A DNA stretch of 64,000 nucleotides from Prochilodus magdalenae (GCA_024036415.1 JAMWET010003523.1:7501-71500); one strand, 5' to 3'; shown: positions 36,010 through 49,265, counted from the stretch's first letter. Program-made: numbers and translations. The notes: a model not told the origin generated them from the sequence alone.

Positions 36010-36275
36010 ACTCATCATAGAAAGAACAGTTGCACATATACTGTAGTTGTACCTAGAGTTGTAGGTTTGACACTGTGAGACTTGTAAATGGTGACATAGA
36101 CAAAGACAGAGTCTCTGTACCTGCATGACCCAACGGCCATGATTGCCAACAATCAGTGAGTAGCGATGCCCGGAGACACTACTTCTGTATGTGTAGCTCA
36201 GTAAATATTGCCCATATCAGTCAAAATTTATCACTATTTATTGTCCCTGGTTACCTTCATCCCTCTTCTAAATAG
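36010..36275 (+). mobile_element. Tc1-like relic, family D, short copy
   Basis: Shares GGAGACACTACTTCTGTATG, then TGTAGCTCAGTAAATATTGC and a TTATTGTCCCTGGTTACCTT tail with the copies at 54327, 55876 and 59441. The central coding part is deleted. Confidence 0.7.
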
Positions 36276-36303
36276 CATTGCACTCAGGGAATCTCGAGAG
36301 CCT

Positions 36304-36705
36304 ATTAAAAGAAGCAGCATTGTAATAAACAGCAAAACAAAAAACACACTATTCTTTTGATGAGATATCCTTAATGAAGAATATCCTGTTTAAGAGCTTT
36401 GGGTTCACTGGGAGACCCCCTGTCAATGCCCCTCCTTGTTTTTGTTTATGGTGAGGAATTTGTCCCATTCTGCTTGCTCACTGTTAAACACTTCTTCTGT
36501 GGAAGGCTTTAGTTCTTCTTTTTCACTGCCAGTCATTTCCGGCTGAGGGCCCTCGTGGCCAGTGGGGTACAGCAGAGGACAGAGGGAAACCACCTACTGA
36601 TGACTAGAAAGTGAGTAACTAATTATCACAGTAAAAAAGGGAAATGAATGTTTAACAAATTAAAAGAAGCAGCACTGTAATAAACAGCAAAACAAAAAAC
36701 ACACT
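36304..36705. repeat. 47-bp direct repeats flanking a 308-bp segment
   Basis: ATTAAAAGAAGCAGCATTGT, then AATAAACAGCAAAACAAAAA and ACACACT, occupies 36304-36350. It recurs at 36659-36705 with one T-to-C change. Confidence 0.93.
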
Positions 36706-36709
36706 CCTA

Positions 36710-37620
36710 AAAAGAGAACTGCACTTAGTCTTAAACTAAAAACATAAATGAAACCAGAGTGGTCTGATTAGTGGGAAAGCGTGCAATTATACATTACAAG
36801 AGAACTCAGATTTCTTTACAGTGGTGGTGTTACCAGTGGGCACAATATCTATTACAATTCAACACAACCAGTGAGACCACATGTCTTTCCAGCATTTATA
36901 TAGAACATTAATCATATCACAACTGTTGTTTATCTGACAAGCGTTCCTTGAACACCCCCTGCATATACCAGCTGCATGTACCACTGTAGTTTCATATGTG
37001 CCAGTGAAAGCTTTTATTCAGGATTTTAAATTGTTCTCTGATGTTCTACACAGATGTTATGTGAATTAGGTCTTGGTGAAAAATGCCAAGATGTAGTTTT
37101 AAATGCTCTATGAGTTGGCCCTGGAATGAAATGAGCAGTGTTCCCTTTTGGCTGAGCTCATGAATAATTTGATGAGCTCTCCTCTGATTGGCTGCTTTAC
37201 AGCGAGACACCACGATGATCACACAGAAGCAATATGTCGAAACAGACGCAGACAGGAAAAAATATTGAACCTGTGTGTAAATAAGCTAGACTGTCATGTA
37301 ATTGCTAGTAGTATGCTAGTTACTTGAGGCTGGCTATTTAGCGGCTAGCTACTTGCTTTTGGTCTTAACAATAACACGAAGTAAATCACGGCTGTTACTC
37401 ACTGTAAAATATTCAGTTTAAGATGATCTTTTTTAGCCTGAGATGATCTGTTTTCAACCTTCTTATCCTGAAGCAGGCACCTGTCAAATTCCATAAAGCC
37501 AGGGCAGCAATGCCTTTTATGCATTATCTATTTATTTACCTATCCTCATATACAACCCCCCAGTCCTTTTTGTGATATTGCTATGTGGAAAATATTAACT
37601 GTATGAAAAATCAATAAAAG
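36710..37620. other. Intergenic DNA, nothing recognised
   Basis: No gene or named repeat is seen. Confidence 0.55.
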
Positions 37621-37624
37621 TAAA

Positions 37625-37795
37625 TATACCACCCTGTGGAGTCTAGCTCCAACCCTTATCTAACACAGCTAATTCAGGTAGTATAGACATTCAGAGACAT
37701 CTGGCAGTAGGACAAGTTGTGTTAGATCTGAACCCACCCGGAAATTGATCAGGGTGGTAGATTTCTAGGACGGGACTAGAGAGCAAGAGAAAGAT
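37625..37795. mobile_element. Short palindromic MITE, family E, copy 2
   Basis: Starts TACCACCCTGTGGAGTCTAG and TCCAACCCTTATCTAACACA. The right side, TCAGGGTGGTAGATTTCTAG, is its inverted counterpart. Confidence 0.6.
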
Positions 37796-37799
37796 AGAG

Positions 37800-39057
37800 G
37801 CTTATAGGACCTCTACAGGGTGCAGCAGCGTCAGCAGTTTAACCATAAATGCATAATAAAAGACCCAGCAAACTGGTGGTTATACCCATCACTCAGATCA
37901 AGACTGCCTTTAAGCTCTGGGTTTGAAGCTGGGAGTTGTGGCTTCAGGGAAAGGGAGAGAGAGAAAGAGAGAGAGAGCAGAAGTAAAATGAGATGAAGAG
38001 AAGACAGAAAATGAATGAGGCAGAGTTGGTTAGTGGCGCAGGCCCAGGCTCCTCCGAGCACAGCTAGTTTCCTGTAAGAAAGCAGGATTTATTGTTGTGC
38101 CGTGCTTTGCATTCTGTGCCGGTACACTCTGTGACGTGGGAGTGGAGTTCTCATTCCAAAAGCAATTAAAAACATCCCTCCTTGTAAATAAATAACTAAA
38201 TAAATAAATACCATTAAATTCAACGCAAGCTACAGTCACCCCATCTGCTTCTTATTAACATCATTCATTTAGTCTAGATATGAAAACATGCAGCAAAGCT
38301 CTTTTAATCAGCATCTTAGATATGAACTCAGGTCATGGTCAAGGCTGGTGCAGTAGACAGGCCTTGGCACGGTCTCCGGATGATAGTCACCTAAATGCAT
38401 ATTTTGTTCTCTCAGTTTGTGAACTACTCCCTTCTTCCCGTCTGGGCTGGACAGTTAGATGTTCTGTAACGGCTTTTTTCCTTGTAATGTTTCTTCTGAA
38501 AATAAAACGTCAAACAACCAGAAGGACTGTAGCTTGCAGTTCTCTGAATAGAGGAACATCCTAACACATTTTGTCCTTAAAATGAGATTTATTTAACTCA
38601 ACAGCTTACACATCTTTGTGAGTTCTGGTCCAGGAAAATATTCCAACCAAAATATCTGAAATAAAAAAGTGGTAAGAAGCTGTGGCAGAATTAATATTGA
38701 CCATTAATATTTTATTTATGTGACTTCTATCATTTTTTCTATAGTCTGTATATTTTTGGGTAAATCTATGCATAAAAATAACATTTGTAAAATTACATGG
38801 GAGGGATGTATCTGTTTCATTGCATTCACATACTATAAAGCAATACAGCCTTTTAGAAGGCAATAAGATAATACAGTTGTGAATTATGTGACGTACAAAA
38901 CTGATTAAATTGCCTGCAACATTCACAGTTGATTATGCTTCAGAAATATGGGAAGTTAACCAAAAGCACGTTCGTCATGCGTTTTTAACTACTTAAAAAG
39001 CCCTTGTTACATTTTGCCATGTGCTAGTTTGTGCCCTACATTCACCAAGATGTATAC
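37800..39057. other. Intergenic DNA with a small GA-rich run
   Basis: A GAGA-rich stretch lies near 37950-37980. No coding exon is supported. Confidence 0.55.
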
Positions 39058-40348
39058 ACCTCACTCACTCACTCACTCACTCACTCACTCAATCACTCAC
39101 TCGCTCACCACTCACTCACTCACCTCACTCACTCACTCACCTCACTCACTCACTCACTCACTCACTCACTCACTCACCTCACTCACTCACTCACTCACTC
39201 ACTCACTCACTCACTCACTCAATCACTCACTCACTCACCACTCACTCACTCACTCACTTACTCACTCAATCACTCACTCGCTCACCACTCACTCACTCAC
39301 CTCACTCACTCACTCACCTCACTCACTCACTCACTCACTCACTCACTCACTCACTCACTCACCTCACTCACTCACTCACTCACTCACTCACCTCACTCAC
39401 TCACCTCACTCACTCACCTCACTCACTCACTCACTCACTCACTCACTCACTCACTCACTCCACTCACTCCACTCACTCCACTCACTCACCTTACTCACTC
39501 ACTCACTTACTCACCTCACTCACTCACTCACTCACTCACTCACTCACTCACCTCAATCACTCACTCACCTCACTCACCTCACTCACTCACTCACTCACTC
39601 ACTCACTCACTTACTCACCTCATTCACTCACTGACTCACTCACTCACTCACTCACTCACTTACTCACCTCATTCACTCACTCACTCACTCACTCACTCAC
39701 TTACCTCACTCACTCACTCACTCACTCACCTCACTCACTCACTCACTCACTCACTCACTCACTCACTCACTCACTCACCTCACTCACTCACCTCACTCAC
39801 CTCACTCACCTCACTCACTTACCTCACTCACTCACTCACTCACTCACCTCAATCACTCACTCACTCACCTCACTCACCTCACTCACCTCACTCACTCACT
39901 CACTCACTCACTCACCTCACTCACTCACTCACCTCACTCACTCACCTCACTCACCTCACCTCACTCACTTACCTCACTCACTCTCACCTCACTCACTCAC
40001 CTCATTCACCCCACTCACCTCACTCACTCACTCACCTCGCTCACCTCACTCACCTCACTCACTCACCTCATTCACCCCACTCACCTCACTCACTCACTCA
40101 CTTACTCACTCACTCACCTCATTCACCCCACTCACCTCACTCACTCACTCACCTCGCTCACCTCACTTACTCACTCACTCACCTCATTCACCCCACTCAC
40201 CTCACTCACTCACCTCGCTCACCTCACTCACCTCACTTACTCACTCATGCCACTCACTCACTCACTCACCTCACCGACTCACTCACTCACTCACTCATTC
40301 ACTCACTCACTCACCTCAATCACTCACTCACTCACTCATTCACTCACC
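39058..40348. repeat. (ACTC)n satellite, 1.3 kb, with ACCTC variants
   Basis: Tetranucleotide ACTC repeats are interspersed with 5-bp ACCTC units that shift the phase every few repeats. Because no register contains a stop, all three + frames stay open for up to 461 codons of Leu-Thr-His-Ser. These are not genes. Confidence 0.98.
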
Positions 40349-40465
40349 CGGACATCATCTAAACCGTTTTATCCTTCTGGGTCGCTGGAGCCTATCCCAG
40401 CATTAATTGGGCAAAAGGCAGGAAACACTCTGGACAGGTTGCCAGTTTATATCCCTGTACAATGA
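40349..40465. mobile_element. Interspersed repeat adjoining the (ACTC)n array
   Basis: AACCGTTTTATCCTTCTGGG, then TCGCTGGAGCCTATCCCAGC and GGACAGGTTGCCAGTTTAT. This is a very common teleost dispersed sequence that often abuts ACTC-type tracts. Its class is not certain to me. Confidence 0.6.
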
Positions 40466-41667
40466 ATTAGCAATGTTTTGCTGCAGGTCAATTTCTCATC
40501 ATGCTGCTCTCATTGTGTAATTGGTTCTTGGTATCACAGTGCTTGGTATCTTTTGACTTCATTGTCAGATTGCCCTTATAACCCTAATAAAGACAATAAA
40601 GCCAGAAATACTGCAGCAGCAGCAGAACAGACAATATTACAACAACTGCCAAAACAACTCATGAGCAGAAGAGCACAGTTTATCCCAAAGAACATTATAA
40701 TGGACCAGATTAAATAAATGACTGCACAGTTTCGAAGTAAGCTGTACTGTTTTCAAAGTATCCATGAAGAACATTAAATCTAGCCTGGTGACTGAGTGAG
40801 TGCATATGTGTGCTGGACGGGAATTTCAGTGAAAAAGAACAGTAGTAAATTGTTCTGTGGTTGTTCGTTTGGTGCATTGCGCTGCAGCTTGACAGATTAA
40901 GTGCTTGTAAAAAGGTTTACTGATTGCCTGGCTATGGCTGAGGCCTTTGAAGTGATCTGTCAGCTGATGTTCATCTCAGTGTGGTTCCACAGGAGACACA
41001 GTCCCATTACCATCACCCTCTGAAGTGCATCAGTCATAGCAGAGACATACTCAAGCTGTACACTGCAGAAGATTTTGACAGCAGATTTACTCATCACTCC
41101 TGAATTGACCTGCCATGCTCCTCCCACAAATGCACTTTTTTCATAGTGTAGTTTTTTATAACACGGGTAAAAAGTTCATGCAAGCTATTAAGAACTGTGG
41201 GTTTGACTGGTAGTGTATATACTGTGTATGAACCTAGGCTGTATATAACATGAGCTATATATTCTTTTATAAACTGCATATAACTCAGAGGTGGAAAAAG
41301 GTTGGTGGTTAACAGTGAGCCCATCTTAGAAAGGCCTTGGACTTATGTGCTGTGCAACAACTCCCTCTCCTGTTCGTACTGGAAAAGACATGCTTTGCCT
41401 GTGATCCCACTGAGAGTTTTAATTTAGAACCACTGAAATGAAAACATGGTGCCTCAATACAGTGGGTCTGAATATGACAACCCAGTGTTATTACCCTATA
41501 GAGTCATTTATAGAGTCATCGTCTTAAAGTTGATATTTGGGCTTGATATCAAAGCTGTTAAATGCCTCTCCTACTCTGACTCACCATCTCATGTGCTGAA
41601 TCTGAACAATGAGAAATCTATAGGATAAGATCTCGAGGAACCCAGGAGACTGTATCCCACAGATATA
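40466..41667. other. Intergenic DNA, nothing recognised
   Basis: AT-rich sequence without a supported gene. Confidence 0.55.
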
Positions 41668-42790
41668 AATAACACCAGCAGCACTGCTGTGTCTGATCCA
41701 CACATATCATAGCACCACAACACACACTAACACACCACCCCGCCAGTGTTACTGCAGTGCTGAGAGTGATTACTGTACTTGAGTAGTTTTCTGTGTGCCT
41801 GTACTTTACTGAAGTATTTCCATTGTGGATGACTTTGTACTTTAACTTCATGACATTTCAAACTCAAATATCTTACTTTTTACTCCACTGCATTACAGGA
41901 AACATTCGGTTTATGTGACGTAATATTGTAACATGTCAAATTCATGGATTCTTGGCATTCATGGAAATGTCTATTTCAGGCCTGGACTACATCACAGACC
42001 ACCTGAAGGAAGGTAAGTAATGCAGGGTGGGGTTAGTAGATAGATAAAACATATTGTTTCTGACTTTGTGGGTAAATGACCACAACATAAAAATATGTAC
42101 ACATGCACTTGTGCGTTTATACAAACACTATTTCCCTTATAATATATGTGTTTGGCTAGTTGGCTAGTTTATATTTATGAACAGAGACCTACAGATGCAT
42201 TATAGTACAGAAATTGTAAACCTGTTGAAAGGACATTTTTATTGAACTTCAACATGCATCTAAGTTGCAGATAAATCTTAAACCAAACCTTTCCTTGTTT
42301 ACAGAATGTTACTTTATAGTTCTAGCTAATGGAAACTGTTCTCCTGCAGTGTTCTGTGTTTGTATCATTTAAATAGACATCAGTGTCAGACTAATCAATG
42401 ACCTTCTAATAAAGACTGGTGGACTGAGTGACACTAGAGTCTCTTCACCTACAGGGAGTTGATGAGTCTTGTTGCAGAAATGAAATACTATAGTACCTTT
42501 ACTCATGTGGAGGCCTAAAGGGAGGACTTTTACTTTTACCGGATTCATATTTTACATTGGGTATTTCTAACTCAAGTACATGGTTCGTCCACCACTGAGC
42601 ATGATCCACCACATGATCTGTGGGGGTCCTGAACTTTAAAAAATGAGTAATAGGGAAACAGCAAAGCATGCAGAGAAACAGATGGACAGTTTGTGATTCT
42701 AGAACTATAAAGTGCACCTATATGGTGAGTAGAACTGATCAAATGGACAACAGGTGTAGATAAAAGGCGGTGTACCTAATAAAGCGACTG
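41668..42790. mobile_element. Interspersed repeat, family A, copy 2, split by a nested insertion
   Basis: The left part (41668-41772) has CAGCAGCACTGCTGTGTCTG and GTGTTACTGCAGTGCTGAGA. The right part (42598-42790) resumes with TGATCCACCACATGATCTGT, GTGGGGGTCCTGAA, and ends GTGTACCTAATAAAG. In intact fish copies I remember, GTGCTGAGAATGATCCACCA is continuous, so the 820 bp between is a later insertion. Confidence 0.75.
41774..42597 (+). mobile_element. Nonautonomous DNA element, family B, copy 1 (nested)
   Basis: The left end TGTACTTGAGTAGTTTTCTG is inverted at the right end as AACTCAAGTACATGG followed by TTCGTCCACCACTG. A related, shorter copy in reverse orientation lies at 48850-49265; they share AATAGACATCAGTGTCAGAC and GAGTCTCTTCACCTA. 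Confidence 0.75.
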
Positions 42791-45700
42791 GTGGGAGTAT
42801 ATCACAAATGAGTCATTAAAGATTTTATTTATTCCATTGCTTTAAGCTTGCAGCCTTGGCACACTTATGAGGCACATAGGTTATATATTTACCATGTCCT
42901 TATTACAGAATGGGAAACAACATGGCTTCTATTAACTGCTGAGGTTAAATAATTCGGTATAGGGAAATAATATATAATACCCTATGTAGTTACCATGCAA
43001 CTAAATATTATTATGTGTGACGCTCACAAAGTGTGCTCACATTTGTGCTTAAGTTTCTTTTTTTATTTTATTAAAAAGATTGTAATGTAATTAATTCTGC
43101 CGTTTCACCTTCTCCTCAATGCACTGGCTAAAACAAGCCTGTTGTTCTCGTCTGCTACCAGTAGGGGGCAATCTAGCGTTGGCTTCGCCGTGGTTATCTA
43201 TGGTAGTCTCGAAATTTCCTCTCAGACCAGAAAGGCATTCGTGAAAGCAAGCCATGTCGCTCTGTCTCATCATTTCAACCCTGTTTTGCAGGAGTTGTAT
43301 CTGTCTCACGCCTGGGACCCGTAACATATGCAACTACATGTCTAACTGCAAGTCACGATAGAAGAATGATACTGGTTAAAATCAGAAGCTGGTCAAGCTT
43401 TTGTGGCCATATTCTCAAGCATTGCACTAAACCTGCAGCATCTGCTTTACAGCAGACACCTATTAATCAGAATTACTTTTAATATGCTTTTAATAGTTAC
43501 ATAAAAACTAAACTGACCAACAATTTCTTGCTACAGTATTCAAATACAAAACCTGGTGGGGCCAACAGTGATTGGACAAAGGGTTAAAAGCAAAATGTCT
43601 ACAGGTTAAATCAGTTTCCCAATCTGAGTGCTAATAAGCATGCTCACATTCTGAACACAAGCCTGAAAACAGAGCAGTGCAGGGCTCACCAAGAAGACAC
43701 TTAGAGCCCAACAAAGACTGTGGGCTATAAACTGCATGCAGATATCAACTGCAAAGAATTTGTAGGAGACATAGCAGTTTCAATTTTATAACTGTCCAAA
43801 ATATGTTTATTTGTCATACAGGCTTATGATATAGGTTTACATATCATTACATTAAAGATGATATTCTGCACTGTAGCCTCTCTGTTTCATTCTGAATCCA
43901 GTGTAACATTCCTTCATTTCTAATATCAAGATTTTGTGTCACTGTCCATTCTCTAACAGACTGCACCGTATGTCCCTGTACAGAGGTCAGTCTCTGGTTA
44001 AACAGAAGAGGGCGCCATCACCCAACTAAAGAAGTTGTTCCTTTTACAGTTTATCAGGGGACATAGTTCAAATCTGGCACATGTTCCCTCTGAGAGGAAT
44101 TGTATGGACCACTTTCTCTCTCAGTTCAGTTCATGCTTAATGGCACAACTTGTAGTTGTACTTCTATATTGCCTAGTTTTGGATCACTCTGTTATGCAGG
44201 GAACACAAAGAAGCTCATATCCGTGTCCCCTAAGCTCCAGTTATGATATTCATGAGGCTTCTCTTTTTAACCCTTAAAATTAAACTGTGTCTCTATAACT
44301 GCCTTATGAAAATGAGCTGTGCTCTGATTGGCTGTCCTTATTTTTAGGGTTTTTTTTTTTCCAGAAAGTAGTCTGGGCCAGAACTCTTTATAACTAAACC
44401 ACTGTTGATGACGCAGATATATGTAGTGCATTGGTTTCCTTGACATCACCTAAAGCAATGAATTTAAACTGGGCTGTTTTTAAGTTTAGTTTTCATGTAT
44501 GGACAGTGCAGATTGGAGAGTGACCATGGCTGTAAACAGTGTTTACATACTAAATTGAACAGTAAAAAAACTATTTGTGAAATTGTGGAGTTAAAATTTT
44601 GGTAACAGTGTGGATGGTGTATTAAAGCGCCTATGTATCGTGCTGTAGAGATATCTACTGAAGTTAGCATGCTAACCAGCTAGCCCCGGCCTGTCCTTTT
44701 TCGTAACACCACATTGTACCTCTAGGGTAATATAGAGTCACTATACCCTCAGGTCTACTGCCAAGAAGTGGCAACACCTATACAGTGTATTCTAACCTCT
44801 TGTCAATCACGTAGAAGGTCCTGCTCCCAGTTTGATCATTCAAGAACAGGTAGTCAGTGAAAAGAAGAGTAAATGAAATGATGGCTTAAGCTCCTGGCAA
44901 GCGATTGTTATCAGCACTGCCGCCAGCTCTTGGCAAGAAACCATTTTTAGCAAAAACAATATAAGCGATACAAAAAGAAGGAAAATAAGAATAAACACTG
45001 ATGTTGTTTCTACCACTGGAGACACTCTTAACTGAGTGTTTAGTCCTGATCACGCAGTGTTTGTGTGTGAAGAGGGAGGAGGAGGAACTGTGCTTTTCCT
45101 TGTTTCTTATGATAGGAGTGGACACCACAACTTTTGGTGATATTTTGCCCCATATTTGTTTGAAGCATGCATATGTTATGTTATACGTCTTTAAGGAAAA
45201 AGAAAAGGAAAGAAAAAACCATTTTAGAGTGTGCAAAAAATCTTTTAAGACCAGAATGACCCTGAAAAAGCAAACTAACAAGACTACCTGAGTGTGGAAT
45301 TGGCTACTTTCCCCACTTCTACCGTTAGGAAAGAACCTTTACCAGAGCTAAACGGAGCCAACTCAGCAGTCACAAATTGAGTGTGATGTCATGCAGCTTG
45401 GTGGAGGTGCTGGAGAAATTGATTTAAGAGTTCAGTCTTCAGCGCAGGTGTCCATGACAGCTTCCTAAAGGCAGGTTGTACAGCACATCATCTGATAAGA
45501 TTTACAGTTCCATTGAGCTATAAAACTGGCTTGGGGTGTTATGTCTTCAAGCCTTTTTGGATAAAAGATGGAAAAAAACATTCAACTCGACCTCTGATTC
45601 CCTGTAATTACAGCAGTGCGTTCTCCTTTTTGCTGTAGGGACATCAGATAAGATTTGCATATATACCCACATGTAAAGAATTCACACTTGTTAGAACATG

Positions 45701-48700
45701 AAATGCAGTACATTGGGAAAAATTAATGCTGTTATCTGATAAAACGAACATTTCCAGGATATGATGACATGGATAAATACTGGAAACCTTAACCAGAAAT
45801 GATCCAATCAGGATTTCTGTCTCTGTATTATCTAGTTGAAGTGATTTAGATTTCTTTTTCTGGTTTCTTTGACTGGTTAGGATTTCAAAAGCCTATCTGA
45901 AGGCTTAATGGGTCAGATTTACCATTAGCTAATTTGGAGCTGATGGCAGAATCAACCATTTTGATTTCCAATGGGTTGGACAGCATAGATAAAACATTGA
46001 GTATAAACCGTAACCACAGAAGGTTCTAGAAAGCTGTTAGAAATGGAGACAAGTGGCAGCAGCTCTATGTCTGGGCTCTTTACTATAGAATGCAACATAC
46101 AAGGTCAAATATTGTTAATATTTACATTATAAGCTTTAAAGAAATCATGTTCTATATGACGAAAGCTGGCACTGTTCCCTCCAAGCAGTCAGTCCCCTGT
46201 TGGTGAGTGTGGCTTTCCATTGTCTGCATTCAATAACATGTTCAAGGCTGCAGAGAGCAACGAGGGGAAAATGGTTTAGATGCTTGAGGCACATAACAAT
46301 CTCTCCTGGCCTCGGCTGCAGTAAGATGACATCAACAAGTTTATGATGAAGATCGTTCACAGAGGGATGACAGGTTGAAATGAACCTCCATTTTTATGGC
46401 TGAAAAACATTAAAAAGGTTTTGTGCACCAGTGTCGTTTTTAGGAGCCATTTTCCCTGTCCTTTTGGGCTTGTAGCTATGCTAATAGCTAGCGTCAGCAC
46501 CATGTTAACCTTTAACACGCCCTCTTGCTCCCCTCGCTAGGCCGTGATTGACGGATGGGGTTGTTAATGATTATTCCAGGTTGCTGTGGAGCACCTTTGT
46601 TAGGCGCAAGCGCTTGGTGATCGGAACGTGCCGGAGGATTAGGGCCCGTCAGTTCCTTCAGTGCTAATCCCCAGAGTGAAAGGGAGTTCCGCTCCAGAGT
46701 AAACTGTTCGCCATGCCCTCTCTCTCTCTCCTTCTTTCAATCCCTCTCTTCCTCCCTCCTGCACTCAGGGTGGCATGAGACAACACATCCCACAAGCTGC
46801 CCGTGCTTGCACTCTTCTGACTGGGTGCGACGCCTCCCTGCTGCCCCTCCTCAACACACAATGCCATCATTCCATCCTGGCCACACGTTGCACACATACC
46901 TGGAATATTGCCGAACCTATCTCTGTTTGCTTGGAAGTGGCAAATGGAGATGACTGTTCATTGAGGAAGTGATCCCCTTCCCCCTCTTTCCTATGATGCA
47001 CTTCCTTTGGATTGTATATTGATGAGTATATGTTGATGACTCCTGACCTGTGGTATCTGAAGTAACGTCTATGTCTGACCTGTCATAGGTTTGCTCCCCT
47101 CTTCGCTTGCCTCAGTCTGTCTGCCATCCTGGCCAACTCCTTCCGTCTTCGACAGGCCACAACAAGAGGCGGTTGTCGATGTCTCTTTGCTCCAAAAGAA
47201 ATAAAGGACTGTTACAGTCAATGTGAATCAGGAACCTCTGCGTGTTGCCCCTCTGTACTGCTGGTAATACATCTTGGTAGCTGCTGTACTGTACAAGTAG
47301 AGACTAATACTAATATCAACAACTACCTAACGTATATAGATGGCTAATTGTGGATTGCTGAAGATTGGACTGGGATTATAACGAGTTGCAGATTACCTTG
47401 ACATCATTCTCAGTTGAGGGGTCCACAGTATTTCTTGCTTACTCAGCTAAGTTTAAGCTTAGTTCCGTCTAAGCTTTCGCAACAGTGTTGTTTTTTTACC
47501 ACTATATCTGCTATACTTTCTACATAGTTACAAGCATGACGTCTTTATCTTTCTTTTACATGCTGGCTGTTCATTGAAACTGGCTTTGAGTTTGAGTATT
47601 TACGCCTGAGTATTTAAACTAGGATTAAAAGAGACAACTATTAACTGAGTTAGCCACAACTGTGTCAGGCTGCCTGTCTAAGTTGACCTTGCTTTGTTAC
47701 GACTCCACTTTGACTGCTTCTTGCTGCTGTCACAACTTTAACCACCAAAAAAAAGCGAAATATAATTTATCTTCTCCTCTTCTGTTCAGTTCCTTAAGCT
47801 CCAGATGTGTTCACCTTTTCTGAGGCACAATATGGCCTTTCTACTCTCACTCGATCATTTTAGACAACATAATGGTACAGTAATAAACCAGAAGCTGTTA
47901 GGGGGCCCCTGATGGCCCTGAGCCCCTAAGCAGCTGCTTTCCCCACAGTGATGTAATCCAAGCATCTTTTAATTGATATGGTTTGAAAGTATAATCGGTA
48001 TGGGACGTGAAGCAAACAGGTGCCGCAGCTAGAAATGATTTGCTCTGAAAACATACAGAGAATAAGCACTGCGATGTTCAGTTAATGTTGCAGTAGAAAA
48101 TTTTATTTCAATTCCCAGAATGTTCTTTCTAAAGGAGGATGTTCATCTCAGGTCTCAGTAGCATCCATTAAACATTTTCTGAATGACAACATCATCAAAA
48201 CAGTTAGTTACATTAGTTAATCTTAGTTAACATTTTCTTTAAAAATACTAGAACTTGTAGGGAACGTAAGGAACCAAAGCTCTGGCAACATTCACTGCTA
48301 GCTGAGTACAGTAGCAATTTCAGTTTCTGGTTCAGCCTTTTAAGGAAACTGCTAGCACCATTGTTGGCATAATACTTTCACCTGCCAAGTTAAGTGTCAG
48401 TGTAAGTGAAAGTTGCCGTCAAGCTATGTGAACTCCAGAAAAGCTGAGGGAGTGTAAAGAAGACAGAGAAGAGGGATGGATAAAGAGTGTTCCTATGGTT
48501 GTCCTGTTTGATTGATGGATGTTGTAAGAGGTAGCTACAACAGATGCGGTCAGTAACTATAATCTATAGTACGCTTATTCTGCTGTTTTTTTCACTTTCA
48601 TAGCTTTTCAGTTGTTGACATAATTTGATAATGCCATTTAAGCTTTGCCTTGTACATATGTGTCATGATGAATGGGCCAACAGAAATGGTTCCAAAGTAC

Positions 48701-48849
48701 TTGGAAAAAAGTCAAGCTCATGATTTTTGGAGAGATCATTTTTTTTATAGCAGCAGCAATATGTTAGTTGTCCTTAACAGAATGTGGGTATGAGGTAAGA
48801 GTATGGGACTACGGGAATCATAGGCGATGCATATGCGATTATTAGGCAA
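42791..48849. other. Intergenic DNA, mostly unremarkable
   Basis: Holds a CTCF-type motif at 43158 and a GC-richer stretch near 46490-46980. A small MITE fragment lies near 48662-48712 (ATGATGAATGGGCCAACAGA). No coding gene is supported. Confidence 0.55.
43158..43170 (+). promoter_or_regulatory. Candidate CTCF binding site
   Basis: CCAGTAGGGGGCA fits every position of the vertebrate CTCF core CCASYAGRKGGCR. Whether it is bound is unknown. Confidence 0.5.
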
Positions 48850-49265
48850 AGAAGACAAACCATGTACTTGAGAAAAAGTAGAGAGACCCAAGGTAAAATA
48901 TTCCTCCAGTAAAAGTAGAAGTTCCTGATTTTAGGTGAAGAGACTCTCCCGGGTCATTCTCCGTCTACCAGTCTTTAATAGAAGGTCATAATTAGTCTGA
49001 CACTGATGTCTATTAAAGTTAATTCTGAAACACTGAAGGAGAACAGTTTCCATTAGGTAAAACCAAGCCTTGGTTAACAGCTCAAGTCCAAAACAAATGG
49101 TGTGCTGTACCCTGATTGGTGGGATCACTTCATGGTTCATTAGTTCTGACATGTTATATTTATTTGCACACACTAGCCAAAATGATTGACATATTTTGTG
49201 TAATGTAGAAGAGTAAAAAGTAAGATATTTGATTTTACATGTGAAGTCAAAGTAAAACGTCCCCC
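48850..49265 (-). mobile_element. Nonautonomous DNA element, family B, copy 2
   Basis: The left end (plus) reads AAACCATGTACTTGAGAAAA. The reverse complement matches the internal and right portions of the element at 41774-42597 in the same order. Confidence 0.72.

Noticed and set aside
39014..40465. Open frames of 461, 443 and 206 codons encoding Leu-Thr-His-Ser repeats
   Set aside because: They are translations of the (ACTC)n satellite. All three frames are open at once, which is a property of the repeat and not of a gene.
43990..44010. Second CTCF site at AGAAGAGGGCGCC
   Set aside because: The 3' half fits the core but the CCA part at the 5' side is missing.
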